64,000 bases of DNA from JAOABP01 sp964590395 (GTDB lineage: Bacteria > Hydrothermota > Tepidihabitantia > Tepidihabitantales > Tepidihabitantaceae). Under the pieces are notes generated by a model. The model searched no databases. It saw only the letters and a program-made list of their open reading frames with translations, and had not been told where the DNA came from. Shown here in pieces: positions 52,061 through 59,616 of this stretch. Positions within the stretch are counted from its first letter, which is position 1, and the number at the start of each line of letters is the position of its first letter. The position numbers and the translations under genes were made by a program. Location: NCBI GenBank assembly GCA_964590395.1, contig CAZPVT010000017.1:32126-96125 (forward strand), given 5' to 3'.

Positions 52061-52318
52061 ATGAAGACACTGTGCGGTATCTTTGCACTTGGTGGACTGG
52101 GCTGGCTCTGGTTGATGTTAGTAACCTTCGGGTCCCTATTGGGTATTGGAGCGACAATCATCTGGCTATGGATGCTCATTGAGGTCCTGGCCCGGGAAAC
52201 TGATGAAGGTAACACCAGATTGCTCTGGACCCTGGTAATCATCTTTACTCACTGGCTCGGTGCGCTGATTTATATCTTTGTGCGCCGGCAGGAAAGAATA
52301 AGAAAACTGGGCAGATAG
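52061..52318 (+). CDS. Small two-helix membrane protein, PLDc_N-like
   Basis: 85 aa. Two membrane helices (about 8-40 and 55-74) with the pattern IIWLWMLIEVLARETDEGNTRLLWTLVIIFTHWLGALIYIFVRRQER. This is the layout of the PLDc_N family: W-x-E after helix 1, a short acidic loop, W-x-hydrophobic-GA-x-x-Y at helix 2 and a basic tail. Family members precede phospholipase D-like nucleases or stand alone; here it stands alone, so function is unknown. The ATG directly follows the promoter. Stops 1 nt before the convergent aconitase-family gene. Confidence 0.75.
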   Translation: MKTLCGIFALGGLGWLWLMLVTFGSLLGIGATIIWLWMLIEVLARETDEGNTRLLWTLVIIFTHWLGALIYIFVRRQERIRKLGR

Positions 52319-52319
52319 T

Positions 52320-54128
52320 TTAGCCGAACAGTCCGCCCCGACGGTAAATTGCCAGTTGCACTTCAGGCAGCGGCTTACCTTTGACTATGATACTTTTATC
52401 CTTTACCACAATTTCGCCGGTCTGAAGATTCACAATAATCACGTCACCGTTTTCCACTTTTTCCACTAAATCTGCCACCATTACCGCCAGACCTGCATTG
52501 ACCGCGTTGCGAAAATAGATGGCGCCGAACGAGTGCGCAATGATCAACGCTATACCCAGACTCTTAAAACAGTCAACTGCTTGCTGACGGGATGAACCGG
52601 CACCGAAATTTTCACCGGTAACGATAATATCCCCTGGCTTTGCCTTGCGCGGAAAATCCTCCCAGCCGGCAAGGTTACCAAACGCATACTGCCCCATCTC
52701 TTTGATATCAGTAACCGTCAGGTGGCGATTGTGATATATCTGATCAGTATCGATGTTATCCTTCTTCACCACCCAGACCCTACCGGTAATCACCAAAGGT
52801 GGCTCAGGACACACCTTCTCAACCGGTTTATGTCGGGGCGCTTCACGGGAGGTGTCAGCAACAAAAACCACCGGTTCTGCTGGAATTCGCTCCGCTGTAG
52901 TTATCACCCCGGCAACTGCGGAAGCGGCTACTGTTGCCGGTGAAGCAAGATATACCTCACCTTTGCCCTGTTTACCGGTAAAATTCCGATTGCCGGTGGA
53001 AACGGTAACCTCACCTGGACCGTTCTGACCAATCTGCCCCGCAGCACAACCCGCACAACCCGCATTCCCCACCAGCGCACCCGCACTTTTGAAAATTTTA
53101 AATAGCCCATTTTTCAAACACTCCTGCCAGATATCGTCAGTCGCCGGCACAATCTTTAAAACTACACCAGGCGCCACCTTGCGCCCTTTAAGAATTGTAG
53201 CCACCAGTTGTAGATCTTCCAACCTACCATTAGTGCAGGAACCAACAAATCCAGAATCAATCTTATTACCCACCACCTCCCGCACTGGCACCACATCCTC
53301 GGGATGACCCGGTCGTGAAATCAAAGGTTCCAATCCACTTATGGCAATTCGCTCTACTCGTCCATAACGAGCATCCGGGTCCGCATAAACCGGTATCACC
53401 GCCCGCTTTGTCCGATATCGGCAGTATTTCAGCACTTCCTGATTGGGCGGAAAGAGAACGATAATTGCCCCCATCTCGGTTCCCAAAGAAGCGATTGTTA
53501 TCCTACCATCCGATGTTAAACGGTCAGTATATTCACCGTAAACCTCAGCCGCACAACCCAAAAGTCCACTAGCACCAAAATGGCGTAAAAGTGCCAATCC
53601 GACATCCTTGGGTGTCACTCCTGCCGGCGGCATACCGATAAGTTCAATTCGCACTGTCGGCGGAACCTCAAACCAGACTTTACCATTTGCCCAGGCATAG
53701 GCGATATCACGGTCACCCATCCCTTGACCAAAAGCGCCGATGGCACCAAGAATATTGGCGTGGGAGTCGGTCGAGACCAATGTTTCACCCGGACCAATCA
53801 ATCCCTCATCAATTGCCAGATGAGTCCCAATCCCCTGATCAATGTCATAAACCTTAATTCCCCATTTCCGGGCAAAAACCCGGCACAACTGCTGGTTCGC
53901 TGCGTACTTCTGATCAGAACCCGTCGGGTTGCAGTCAAAGGTAAAAAAGGTCTTTTTCGGATCATCCACACCAAGTCCGAATCCCTCAATCTCCTTAACC
54001 ACATTGGCACCACCGAAATCTCTTGCCAGTCGGACATCAATACCCATCTCCACAATATCACCGGGTTGAACCGAAGCCCGCCCGCTGTGCGTAGCGATGA
54101 TCTTTTCTATGATGGTCATCGAACTCAT
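52320..54128 (-). CDS. Aconitase/isopropylmalate-dehydratase family enzyme, large and small domains fused
   Basis: 602 aa. Residues 1-400 are the Fe-S domains: STDSHANILGAIGAFGQGMGDRD, GSCTNGR (first cluster Cys) and NAGCAGCAAGQ (second and third Cys). Residues of about 445-600 are the swivel domain that is usually a separate LeuD-type subunit (DNIDTDQIYHNRHLT, GENFGAGSSRQQAV, FGAIYFRNAVNAGL). The specificity loop reads YHNRHL rather than the YLRT of some homoaconitase/IPMI small subunits. The neighbouring isocitrate dehydrogenase and the lack of leuA/leuB argue for citrate-isocitrate isomerisation. It overlaps the HD gene by ATGA. Confidence 0.88.
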   Translation of the reverse strand: MSSMTIIEKIIATHSGRASVQPGDIVEMGIDVRLARDFGGANVVKEIEGFGLGVDDPKKTFFTFDCNPTGSDQKYAANQQLCRVFARKWGIKVYDIDQGIGTHLAIDEGLIGPGETLVSTDSHANILGAIGAFGQGMGDRDIAYAWANGKVWFEVPPTVRIELIGMPPAGVTPKDVGLALLRHFGASGLLGCAAEVYGEYTDRLTSDGRITIASLGTEMGAIIVLFPPNQEVLKYCRYRTKRAVIPVYADPDARYGRVERIAISGLEPLISRPGHPEDVVPVREVVGNKIDSGFVGSCTNGRLEDLQLVATILKGRKVAPGVVLKIVPATDDIWQECLKNGLFKIFKSAGALVGNAGCAGCAAGQIGQNGPGEVTVSTGNRNFTGKQGKGEVYLASPATVAASAVAGVITTAERIPAEPVVFVADTSREAPRHKPVEKVCPEPPLVITGRVWVVKKDNIDTDQIYHNRHLTVTDIKEMGQYAFGNLAGWEDFPRKAKPGDIIVTGENFGAGSSRQQAVDCFKSLGIALIIAHSFGAIYFRNAVNAGLAVMVADLVEKVENGDVIIVNLQTGEIVVKDKSIIVKGKPLPEVQLAIYRRGGLFG

Positions 54129-54700
54129 AAGATAAGTTGCCCTTTCTCCATCATTACCAGCGGGTCAAAGGTGGCAAAGTCCGCCTGATGGATTAAAACC
54201 GTTTCTAATACTTTGGGCGCACCCTCCCCCTCCCTGGCATGACAGGCAATAGTGTTGACGATGTCTGGGGGTAATCCAACCTTCGCCGCGATAATCGCGC
54301 CAGAAATCGGATGTCGTGCCAGTTCTCCGGCACGACTCTTCTTATACCCTCCCTTACCATCGGATTCAACCTCAACCAGTTTACCAACATCGTGCAGTAA
54401 TCCACCGGCAACCAGCCGGTCCATATTGATTGGATAGGGCGTACGTTGATATGCCTTCATCTGTGCCTCAGCCAGTCCCACCGCTCCTTCGGTAACCGCG
54501 ATCGTGTGCTCGATGATATTGATTCCGTGGGTTCTGGTTAAAATCGTAAACGGCATTTTCTTCAACTCCTCAATTGAGCTCCACCCTCCTTCTTTTGCCG
54601 CTTCAACCCAGACCTCCAATACCATTCTCCGTATTTCCGGAGCGCTGATACGTAACAGTTGCCGGGCAAAGAGTTGCTCAAGATCCTGCGTGCTAATCAT
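54125..54700 (-). CDS. HD-domain protein between aconitase and IDH
   Basis: 191 aa from the ATG at 54700 (MISTQDLEQLF), preceded by GAGGTG; an in-frame start at 54730 lies inside the IDH gene. HD motifs: THGINIIEHTIAV (first His), GGLLHDVGKLVEVES (HD pair), ARHPISGAIIAAKVGLP and VNTIACHAREGEG. Such proteins hydrolyse nucleotide phosphates; the substrate is unknown. The N-terminal region (LARQLLRISAPEIRRMVLEVWVEAAKEGGWSSIEEL) is helical. It is coupled to the downstream aconitase-family gene and 7 nt from IDH, an odd insertion of a phosphohydrolase into a TCA segment. Confidence 0.82.
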   Translation of the reverse strand: MISTQDLEQLFARQLLRISAPEIRRMVLEVWVEAAKEGGWSSIEELKKMPFTILTRTHGINIIEHTIAVTEGAVGLAEAQMKAYQRTPYPINMDRLVAGGLLHDVGKLVEVESDGKGGYKKSRAGELARHPISGAIIAAKVGLPPDIVNTIACHAREGEGAPKVLETVLIHQADFATFDPLVMMEKGQLIL

Positions 54701-54707
54701 ATTCACC

Positions 54708-55889
54708 TCACAGTGCGGCGATAATCGCATCGGTCATCTCTTGGGTGGATGCGGCACCGTATTTGAATACATCTGGACCTCCACTCAGCCGGAACATATC
54801 ATAGGTCCGCACCTTGCCCTCGGCAACCACCTTTGCCACCGCATTCTCAACCCGCCGTGCCTTCTCCTTTTCGCCGAGATAATCCAGCATCATCGCTGCC
54901 GCCATAATCATAGCTATGGGATTTACAATCGAAGGGGAAAGTTTCTCATACTTAGGCGCTGACCCATGCGTCGGCTCAAATACCGCCACCTCGGGACCGA
55001 TGTTTGCTGAATAGGCAAACCCCAAACCGCCTACCAGTCCGGCAAAACCGTCGGATACAATATCACCGAACATATTGCCGCAAACAATCACACCGTAATC
55101 CTCAGGATTTTTGGTCAACCACATCATCATCGCATCAATATTCACTGACCACAACTGAATGTCCGGATACTCCCGGGCAATTTTTTTTGCCTCAAGTTCC
55201 ATCATTCCGCTGGTCTCACGGACCACATTCGGCTTTTCACAGATGGTTACTGATTTGTAGTTATGCTCCCGGGCATACTCAAAAGCCGCCCGGATAATCC
55301 GCTGGCAGGCACCACGCGTGAAAACTCGTAATGAGATTGCCATATCCTCGGAAGGAACATTGGCAAACGCCCTCATCTTTTTGTGCGTCTCCAGTGCTCT
55401 TCTGACTTCAGCCGGTGGGTTAGTCCACTCCACCCCGACATAAAGGCATTCGGTATTCTGACGAAAGATTGCCACATCAACTTTCGGCTCATCAAAACCA
55501 TCATCTTTGCGTCGGATAAAGTTCAACGGATTGCCCGGAAACGAACGACAGGGACGAATACAGATATCAAGATTAAAATGCTGACGCATCGTAACAATCG
55601 GTGAGTAATAGACATACCCCTTACCTTTCAAACTTGGATCCAGCTCTGCTTCTGCCTTATCCTTGGGCTTGGAGGTAATCGCGCCAAACAGTCCTACCTT
55701 ATACTGCTGTAATAACTTTATTGTCCTTTCAGGCAGTGCGTTACCTTCTTTGCACCAGAACTCCCAGCCGACATCACCGTGCACATAATCCGCTTCAAAA
55801 CCTACGGCATTTAATACCCGAAGTGCTTCGGGTAAAACAATTCTCCCAATGCCATCACCCGGCATTGTTACGATAGTTCTTCTCGCCAC
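54708..55889 (-). CDS. Isocitrate dehydrogenase (isocitrate/isopropylmalate dehydrogenase family)
   Basis: 393 aa, GTG start 5 nt after AGGAGG. It oxidatively decarboxylates isocitrate to 2-oxoglutarate. Motifs: MPGDGIGRIVLPEALRVL, a substrate-loop Arg cluster (LDICIRPCRSF), FRQNTECLYVGVEW, the catalytic region VNIDAMMMWLTKNPEDYGVIVCGNMFGDIVSDGFAGLVGGLG and FEPTHGSAPKYE. Lys-Tyr after GSAP matches the NADP-specific E. coli enzyme (Lys344, Tyr345) rather than the Asp-Ile of NAD enzymes; NADP preference is inferred. A TTGACT at 55983-55978 (minus) may be part of its promoter, but the -10 is weak. Confidence 0.9.
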   Translation of the reverse strand: MARRTIVTMPGDGIGRIVLPEALRVLNAVGFEADYVHGDVGWEFWCKEGNALPERTIKLLQQYKVGLFGAITSKPKDKAEAELDPSLKGKGYVYYSPIVTMRQHFNLDICIRPCRSFPGNPLNFIRRKDDGFDEPKVDVAIFRQNTECLYVGVEWTNPPAEVRRALETHKKMRAFANVPSEDMAISLRVFTRGACQRIIRAAFEYAREHNYKSVTICEKPNVVRETSGMMELEAKKIAREYPDIQLWSVNIDAMMMWLTKNPEDYGVIVCGNMFGDIVSDGFAGLVGGLGFAYSANIGPEVAVFEPTHGSAPKYEKLSPSIVNPIAMIMAAAMMLDYLGEKEKARRVENAVAKVVAEGKVRTYDMFRLSGGPDVFKYGAASTQEMTDAIIAAL

Positions 55890-56027
55890 AAACTCCTCCT
55901 TTTTGTAAAAATTTCCTAACGGTTACTGTTTATCGAAGCCAAAATTGATACTGAATTCTTAACATTCAAAAAGAAAAAGTCAAATTTATCGGCTTGGGTA
56001 ATTTGAAAATCACCCCACTGTACATAA

Positions 56028-56056
56028 TTGACAACAGACAGTGTTGTTGTTAAATA
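56028..56056 (+). promoter_or_regulatory. Promoter for initiator tRNA, with inverted repeat in the spacer
   Basis: TTGACA (56028-56033), 17-nt spacer, TAAATA (56051-56056); the tRNA starts 8 nt later. A perfect inverted repeat ACAACA-gacag-TGTTGT (56031-56047) overlaps the -35 and spacer, the position of a repressor site. Confidence 0.65.
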
Positions 56057-56064
56057 TATAACAA

Positions 56065-56138
56065 TGCGGGGTGGAGCAGCCTGGTAGCTCGTGAGGCTCA
56101 TAACCTCAAGGTCGCTGGTTCGAATCCAGCCCCCGCTA
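56065..56138 (+). tRNA. Initiator tRNA-fMet (anticodon CAT), variant
   Basis: 74 nt. Initiator marks: unpaired 1-72, A11-U24 in the D-stem (GAGC/GCTC), anticodon loop CTCATAA, and D-loop and variable loop almost identical to E. coli fMet. Differences: the 1-72 mismatch is U-U where C-A is usual, and the anticodon stem TGAGG/CCTCA has A29-U41 so only two of the three consecutive G-C pairs remain. T-arm GCTGG-TTCGAAT-CCAGC, discriminator A. Confidence 0.93.
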
Positions 56139-56167
56139 TTTAATTTCCTGGGACAGCAGGAGGTGTT

Positions 56168-56383
56168 GTGTCCGAAGATAACATCACTGAAAATACCGCC
56201 GGTGAAAAAGGAGGCAGAATGAAAATAATTCACAAATGGCGTGGTCCGGACATAATTGGCCCGGTCTGGTTTATCGGCTGGCTGTTTACCATTGGCTATC
56301 TCCATCTGCCGTTTTTCTGGAAAGGGGTGCTGGCGCTGATTATCTGGCCCTATTATCTGGGCAGGGCATTAGCTGGTAATTGA
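56168..56383 (+). CDS. Small membrane protein
   Basis: 71 aa from GTG at 56168 (AGGAGG 4 nt upstream), or 54 aa from ATG at 56219 (AAGGAGG, 4 nt upstream, an even better site). The first 17 residues are polar and look dispensable; the core MKIIHKWRGPDIIGPVWFIGWLFTIGYLHLPFFWKGVLALIIWPYYLG forms two short membrane segments with a Pro-rich turn. Not recognised. It follows tRNA-fMet by 29 nt and is probably co-transcribed with it. The stop codon lies in the -35 of the next promoter. Confidence 0.65.
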   Translation: MSEDNITENTAGEKGGRMKIIHKWRGPDIIGPVWFIGWLFTIGYLHLPFFWKGVLALIIWPYYLGRALAGN

Positions 56384-56406
56384 ACAGCGCTGTTCCTTTT
56401 TATCTT
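56380..56406 (+). promoter_or_regulatory. Promoter for UshA-ComEA fusion (leaderless)
   Basis: TTGAAC (56380-56385), 15-nt spacer, TATCTT (56401-56406); GTG at 56412 after 5 nt. Weaker than the others. The -35 overlaps the stop of the preceding small gene. Confidence 0.45.
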
Positions 56407-56411
56407 AATCT

Positions 56412-58073
56412 GTGCTCTACCTGGTTCTTCTATTAACCTTCCTTCCCCAGAAGTCTGATTTCACCGTTATCCGCATTATCTGGACCTCTGACCTGCACGG
56501 ACAACTTTTACCTACCCCTGACTTTGCTGCTGCTGGGATGCCCAGAAGAAGATTAGGGGGAATAGGCAATCTGATCAATCTGATTCAAAGAGAAAGGACC
56601 AAAAACAGTATTCTATTGGACAACGGTGACTTTGCGTTTGGTTCTCCAGAAGGCGACAGTTCCCAGGGCAGGTTAATAGTTCAGATATTTAACCGACTTG
56701 GCTATGATGCAACTGTTCTGGGCGCCCGGGATTTCACCGATGGTCTTGTGAATATCGAACTACTTGCCCGTGCAGCAGGGTTTCCGATCCTCGCGGACCC
56801 AATGTTAAACATCCGTTTAAACCGCCAGTCACCGCTATTTCGGCCTTATATTTTAAAAAACATCGCCGGCGTAAAGGTTGGCATCATCGGTCTATCTGAC
56901 CCGGAAATATCACTGCTCAACCGTCAGAGTATGGTCAGCGGGTTGCCGGTAGAACAGCCGCTTCAACAGGTGAGCCGTTTCCTGCCCGCACTCAAGGCAG
57001 AATCAGCCGAGGTGATAATCGTGCTGGGACATATCCCGGTGGCACAGGGCAGATTGCTTACGGAAAGCATTCCTGATATTGATCTAATAATCTGCCGGGG
57101 TGAGCAGGTTATAGAGAATCAACTACCCAAAAGCGGTAAAGCCGGTGTGGTGGTCAGCGGAGTATACGGACAGCGCCTGGGCATAGCCGATATCCTGTTT
57201 CACAAACTTGAACGCCGGGTTTATGCGGTTGAAGCGCAGATTATGAATGTATCAGGAGAATACGAGTTAGATTCATCGTTGAACAATTATCGCTTAAACT
57301 GGTATGACACGACCGTCGCTTATGTTGAAGAGGAGTTTTTCCCGGATATACCTGGAAAAATGCAACTTGCCCGGTTTCTGGCTGAAGGACTGCGCCGGGA
57401 AAACGGAGCAGATATCGTGATCCTGCCCACACACCTGATTGAAAATGGGTTAACTGCTGGACCACTCACCCGGCGCGATCTATTCAATGCGGTTCCCTAT
57501 CGGAACCGGTTGCGCATTATATCGCTACCTGAATCGCTGTTATATCAGGTGCTCAAGCCGGTTGATGTCGATGACTCCTGCTTCTGCCCTGCGGTTGTTG
57601 GCCTTGACCTGTTTGTCATCGGTGATACCACTGGCACACCGCGTCTCTCACAAATACCGGGCTTACGGTTACAACAACGCAAGGGGGGCTATTATTATAA
57701 AGTAATAACTACCGAAGAGTGGTTCGAACGCTCCGATATTCAGGATAAGGGAAAACCACTGTCCCTTAATCTTACCGATTTCTGGCTCAGGTTCGCTGAA
57801 AGACAGAAAATCATCTCGCCGGTCGAACCGCCCAAACTTCATCCTGCAACATCCGGACTGGCACAAAAGACAAAATCCAAATTGATCAATATCAACATCG
57901 CCAGTGTGCAAGATCTCTGCCAGTTACCCGGAATCGGCCCGAAAACCGCGGAAAGGATAATTGAATACCGCACAACCTATGGCAAGTTCAACTCCATTGA
58001 AGAGATAATGAATGTCCGTGGTATCGGCCCCAAAAAGTACGAAAAAATTAAGGATCTGATAACTGTCCGCTAA
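56412..58073 (+). CDS. UshA-like metallophosphoesterase fused to a ComEA-type DNA-binding domain
   Basis: 553 aa, GTG start, signal peptide about 1-12. Residues 18-250 are a calcineurin-like 5'-nucleotidase domain: WTSDLHGQL (D, H), LDNGDFAFG, GARDFTDG in place of the usual GNHEFD, LGHIPVAQG. Residues of about 290-440 match the UshA C-terminal substrate domain (GADIVILPTHLIENGLTAGPLTRRDLFNAVPYRN). The last 63 residues (LININIASVQDLCQLPGIGPKTAERIIEYRTTYGKFNSIEEIMNVRGIGPKKYEKIK) are a ComEA helix-hairpin-helix repeat that binds DNA. The fusion suggests a periplasmic enzyme handling nucleotides from bound DNA. Tail-to-tail overlap with proS by 4 nt. Confidence 0.88.
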   Translation: MLYLVLLLTFLPQKSDFTVIRIIWTSDLHGQLLPTPDFAAAGMPRRRLGGIGNLINLIQRERTKNSILLDNGDFAFGSPEGDSSQGRLIVQIFNRLGYDATVLGARDFTDGLVNIELLARAAGFPILADPMLNIRLNRQSPLFRPYILKNIAGVKVGIIGLSDPEISLLNRQSMVSGLPVEQPLQQVSRFLPALKAESAEVIIVLGHIPVAQGRLLTESIPDIDLIICRGEQVIENQLPKSGKAGVVVSGVYGQRLGIADILFHKLERRVYAVEAQIMNVSGEYELDSSLNNYRLNWYDTTVAYVEEEFFPDIPGKMQLARFLAEGLRRENGADIVILPTHLIENGLTAGPLTRRDLFNAVPYRNRLRIISLPESLLYQVLKPVDVDDSCFCPAVVGLDLFVIGDTTGTPRLSQIPGLRLQQRKGGYYYKVITTEEWFERSDIQDKGKPLSLNLTDFWLRFAERQKIISPVEPPKLHPATSGLAQKTKSKLININIASVQDLCQLPGIGPKTAERIIEYRTTYGKFNSIEEIMNVRGIGPKKYEKIKDLITVR

Positions 58074-59509
58074 TAGGTGCGGGCGTAGTAAATCAAAATG
58101 CCGGTCTCCTTGCCACAGACAATACAACTTCCTTTTGTATTCTGCTCGTCTAACGGCATATTGCGCGGCGTGGTCTTGGTCTCATCGATAATTTTGTTTT
58201 CACATTCCTGTCCCCCGCACCAGTGAACCCTGACATAGCCCGGTTTTTGAACAAGGTTACTTTTGAACTCTTCAAACGTTGTCGCATAGGTTGTAACACT
58301 ACTCACCCAGTTTCGGGCACGTTCCAGCATCCCCTTTTGAATCCGCTCCAGCAATCCCTCCACCTCAGTCGGTAGATTATCCAGCGCGACCGTCTGTTTA
58401 TCACTATCGTCTCTGGGAACAAGCACCGCACAGTTTTTTTTCACATCCCTGGGCCCAATCTCAATCCGCAAGGGCACACCGCGCATCTCATATTCATTAA
58501 ACTTCCAACCCGCGGTAAACTGGGGACGGTCATCGAGTTTAACCCGGAAATTATGTAGAAGTTCCTTTGCCCGCTGACATTGCGCAAGTACCGCCTCGTC
58601 CTCCTTGCCGTAAAGAATCGGCACGATCACCACCTGCAACGGCGCAACTTTTGGGGGTAGAAAAAGACCTTGATCATCGCCATGGGTCATAATCACTGCA
58701 CCAATTAACCGGCTGGAAACTCCCCATGATGTTCCCCATGGATGCTTTTCGGTGTTGTCCTCGTCAAGATAACGAATGTCGAACGCCTTGGTAAAATTCT
58801 GCCCTAAATTGTGCGACGTCCCTGCCTGCAGTGCCTGACCATCTCGCATCAGCGCCTCAATTGAGTAGGTGGCAACCGCTCCGGCAAACTTCTCGCTTTC
58901 TGGCTTCAGTCCTGCAATTACCGGTACTGCCAGGTCATTCTCTACAAAATCAACATAGATATTGAGAATTCTCAGGGTTTCCTCCTGTGCCTCTTCCGCT
59001 GTTCGGTGCAAGGTATGTCCCTCCTGCCAGAGAAACTCAAGTGTCCGGAGAAACAGCCGCGTGGTTCTCTCCCAGCGGAAGATATTACACCACTGATTGA
59101 TTAAAACCGGCAGATCACGGTAACTCTTCACCCAGCGGGCATACATATAATTGATTATCGCTTCACTGGTCGGACGCAGGGCAAGCGGTTCGGTTAAATC
59201 ACTGTCGCCACCCTTGGTCACCCAGGCGACCTGCGGTGAAAAACCTTTGACATGCTCAGCCTCTTTTTTCAAAAAACTCTCCGGTATCAGGGTGGGAAAA
59301 TAGGCGTTGGTATGGCCCGTTGCCTTCAACCTGGCATCCAGCCTTGCCTGCATATTCTCCCAAAGCGCATAGCCATAAGGCCTGATCACCATACAGCCGC
59401 GCACCGGTGCGTAATCGGCAAGTTCTGCCTTCAGCACCACCGCGGTATACCATTCTGAAAAATTGTCTTCCTTGGCAGGAATTTCTTTTACCAAACCTTC
59501 ATCCTTCAT
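58070..59509 (-). CDS. proS: Prolyl-tRNA synthetase, archaeal/eukaryotic type
   Basis: 479 aa, lacking the editing insertion of the long bacterial form. Class II motifs: PTLIPESFLKKEAEHVKGF, LRPTSEAIINYMYARWVKSYRDLP, motif 2 FRWERTTRLFLRTLEFLWQEGHT, motif 3 GTSWGVSSRLIGAVIMTHGDDQGL. Then comes the anticodon-binding domain (PLQVVIVPI, VPLRIEIGPRD) and a C-terminal Cys-rich zinc domain (HWCGGQECENKI, GSCIVCGKETG) ending in tyrosines near the active site. It has its own promoter and appears leaderless: ATG 5 nt after the -10. Confidence 0.96.
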   Translation of the reverse strand: MKDEGLVKEIPAKEDNFSEWYTAVVLKAELADYAPVRGCMVIRPYGYALWENMQARLDARLKATGHTNAYFPTLIPESFLKKEAEHVKGFSPQVAWVTKGGDSDLTEPLALRPTSEAIINYMYARWVKSYRDLPVLINQWCNIFRWERTTRLFLRTLEFLWQEGHTLHRTAEEAQEETLRILNIYVDFVENDLAVPVIAGLKPESEKFAGAVATYSIEALMRDGQALQAGTSHNLGQNFTKAFDIRYLDEDNTEKHPWGTSWGVSSRLIGAVIMTHGDDQGLFLPPKVAPLQVVIVPILYGKEDEAVLAQCQRAKELLHNFRVKLDDRPQFTAGWKFNEYEMRGVPLRIEIGPRDVKKNCAVLVPRDDSDKQTVALDNLPTEVEGLLERIQKGMLERARNWVSSVTTYATTFEEFKSNLVQKPGYVRVHWCGGQECENKIIDETKTTPRNMPLDEQNTKGSCIVCGKETGILIYYARTY

Positions 59510-59514
59510 AAGTT

Positions 59515-59544
59515 ATAGTAAATCAGCAGAAAATAAAGAGTCAA
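59515..59544 (-). promoter_or_regulatory. Promoter for proS (leaderless)
   Basis: Minus strand TTGACT (59544-59539), 18-nt spacer, TACTAT (59520-59515); ATG at 59509. Confidence 0.55.
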
Positions 59545-59581
59545 GGACAGCGGTAATGCAACACCAGATTGCTCACCAAGT

Positions 59582-59609
59582 TTGACACATAAAATCGCTC
59601 ATTTACAAT
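59582..59609 (+). promoter_or_regulatory. Promoter for SPT/KBL-like gene (leaderless)
   Basis: TTGACA (59582-59587), 16-nt spacer, TACAAT (59604-59609); ATG 7 nt later, no Shine-Dalgarno. Confidence 0.75.
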
Positions 59610-59616
59610 TCTACCA

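Noticed and set aside
55916..56305. 129-residue minus-strand ORF over tRNA-fMet
   Set aside because: It reads through the complement of the tRNA gene and the start of the small membrane protein; no ribosome-binding site and no family resemblance.
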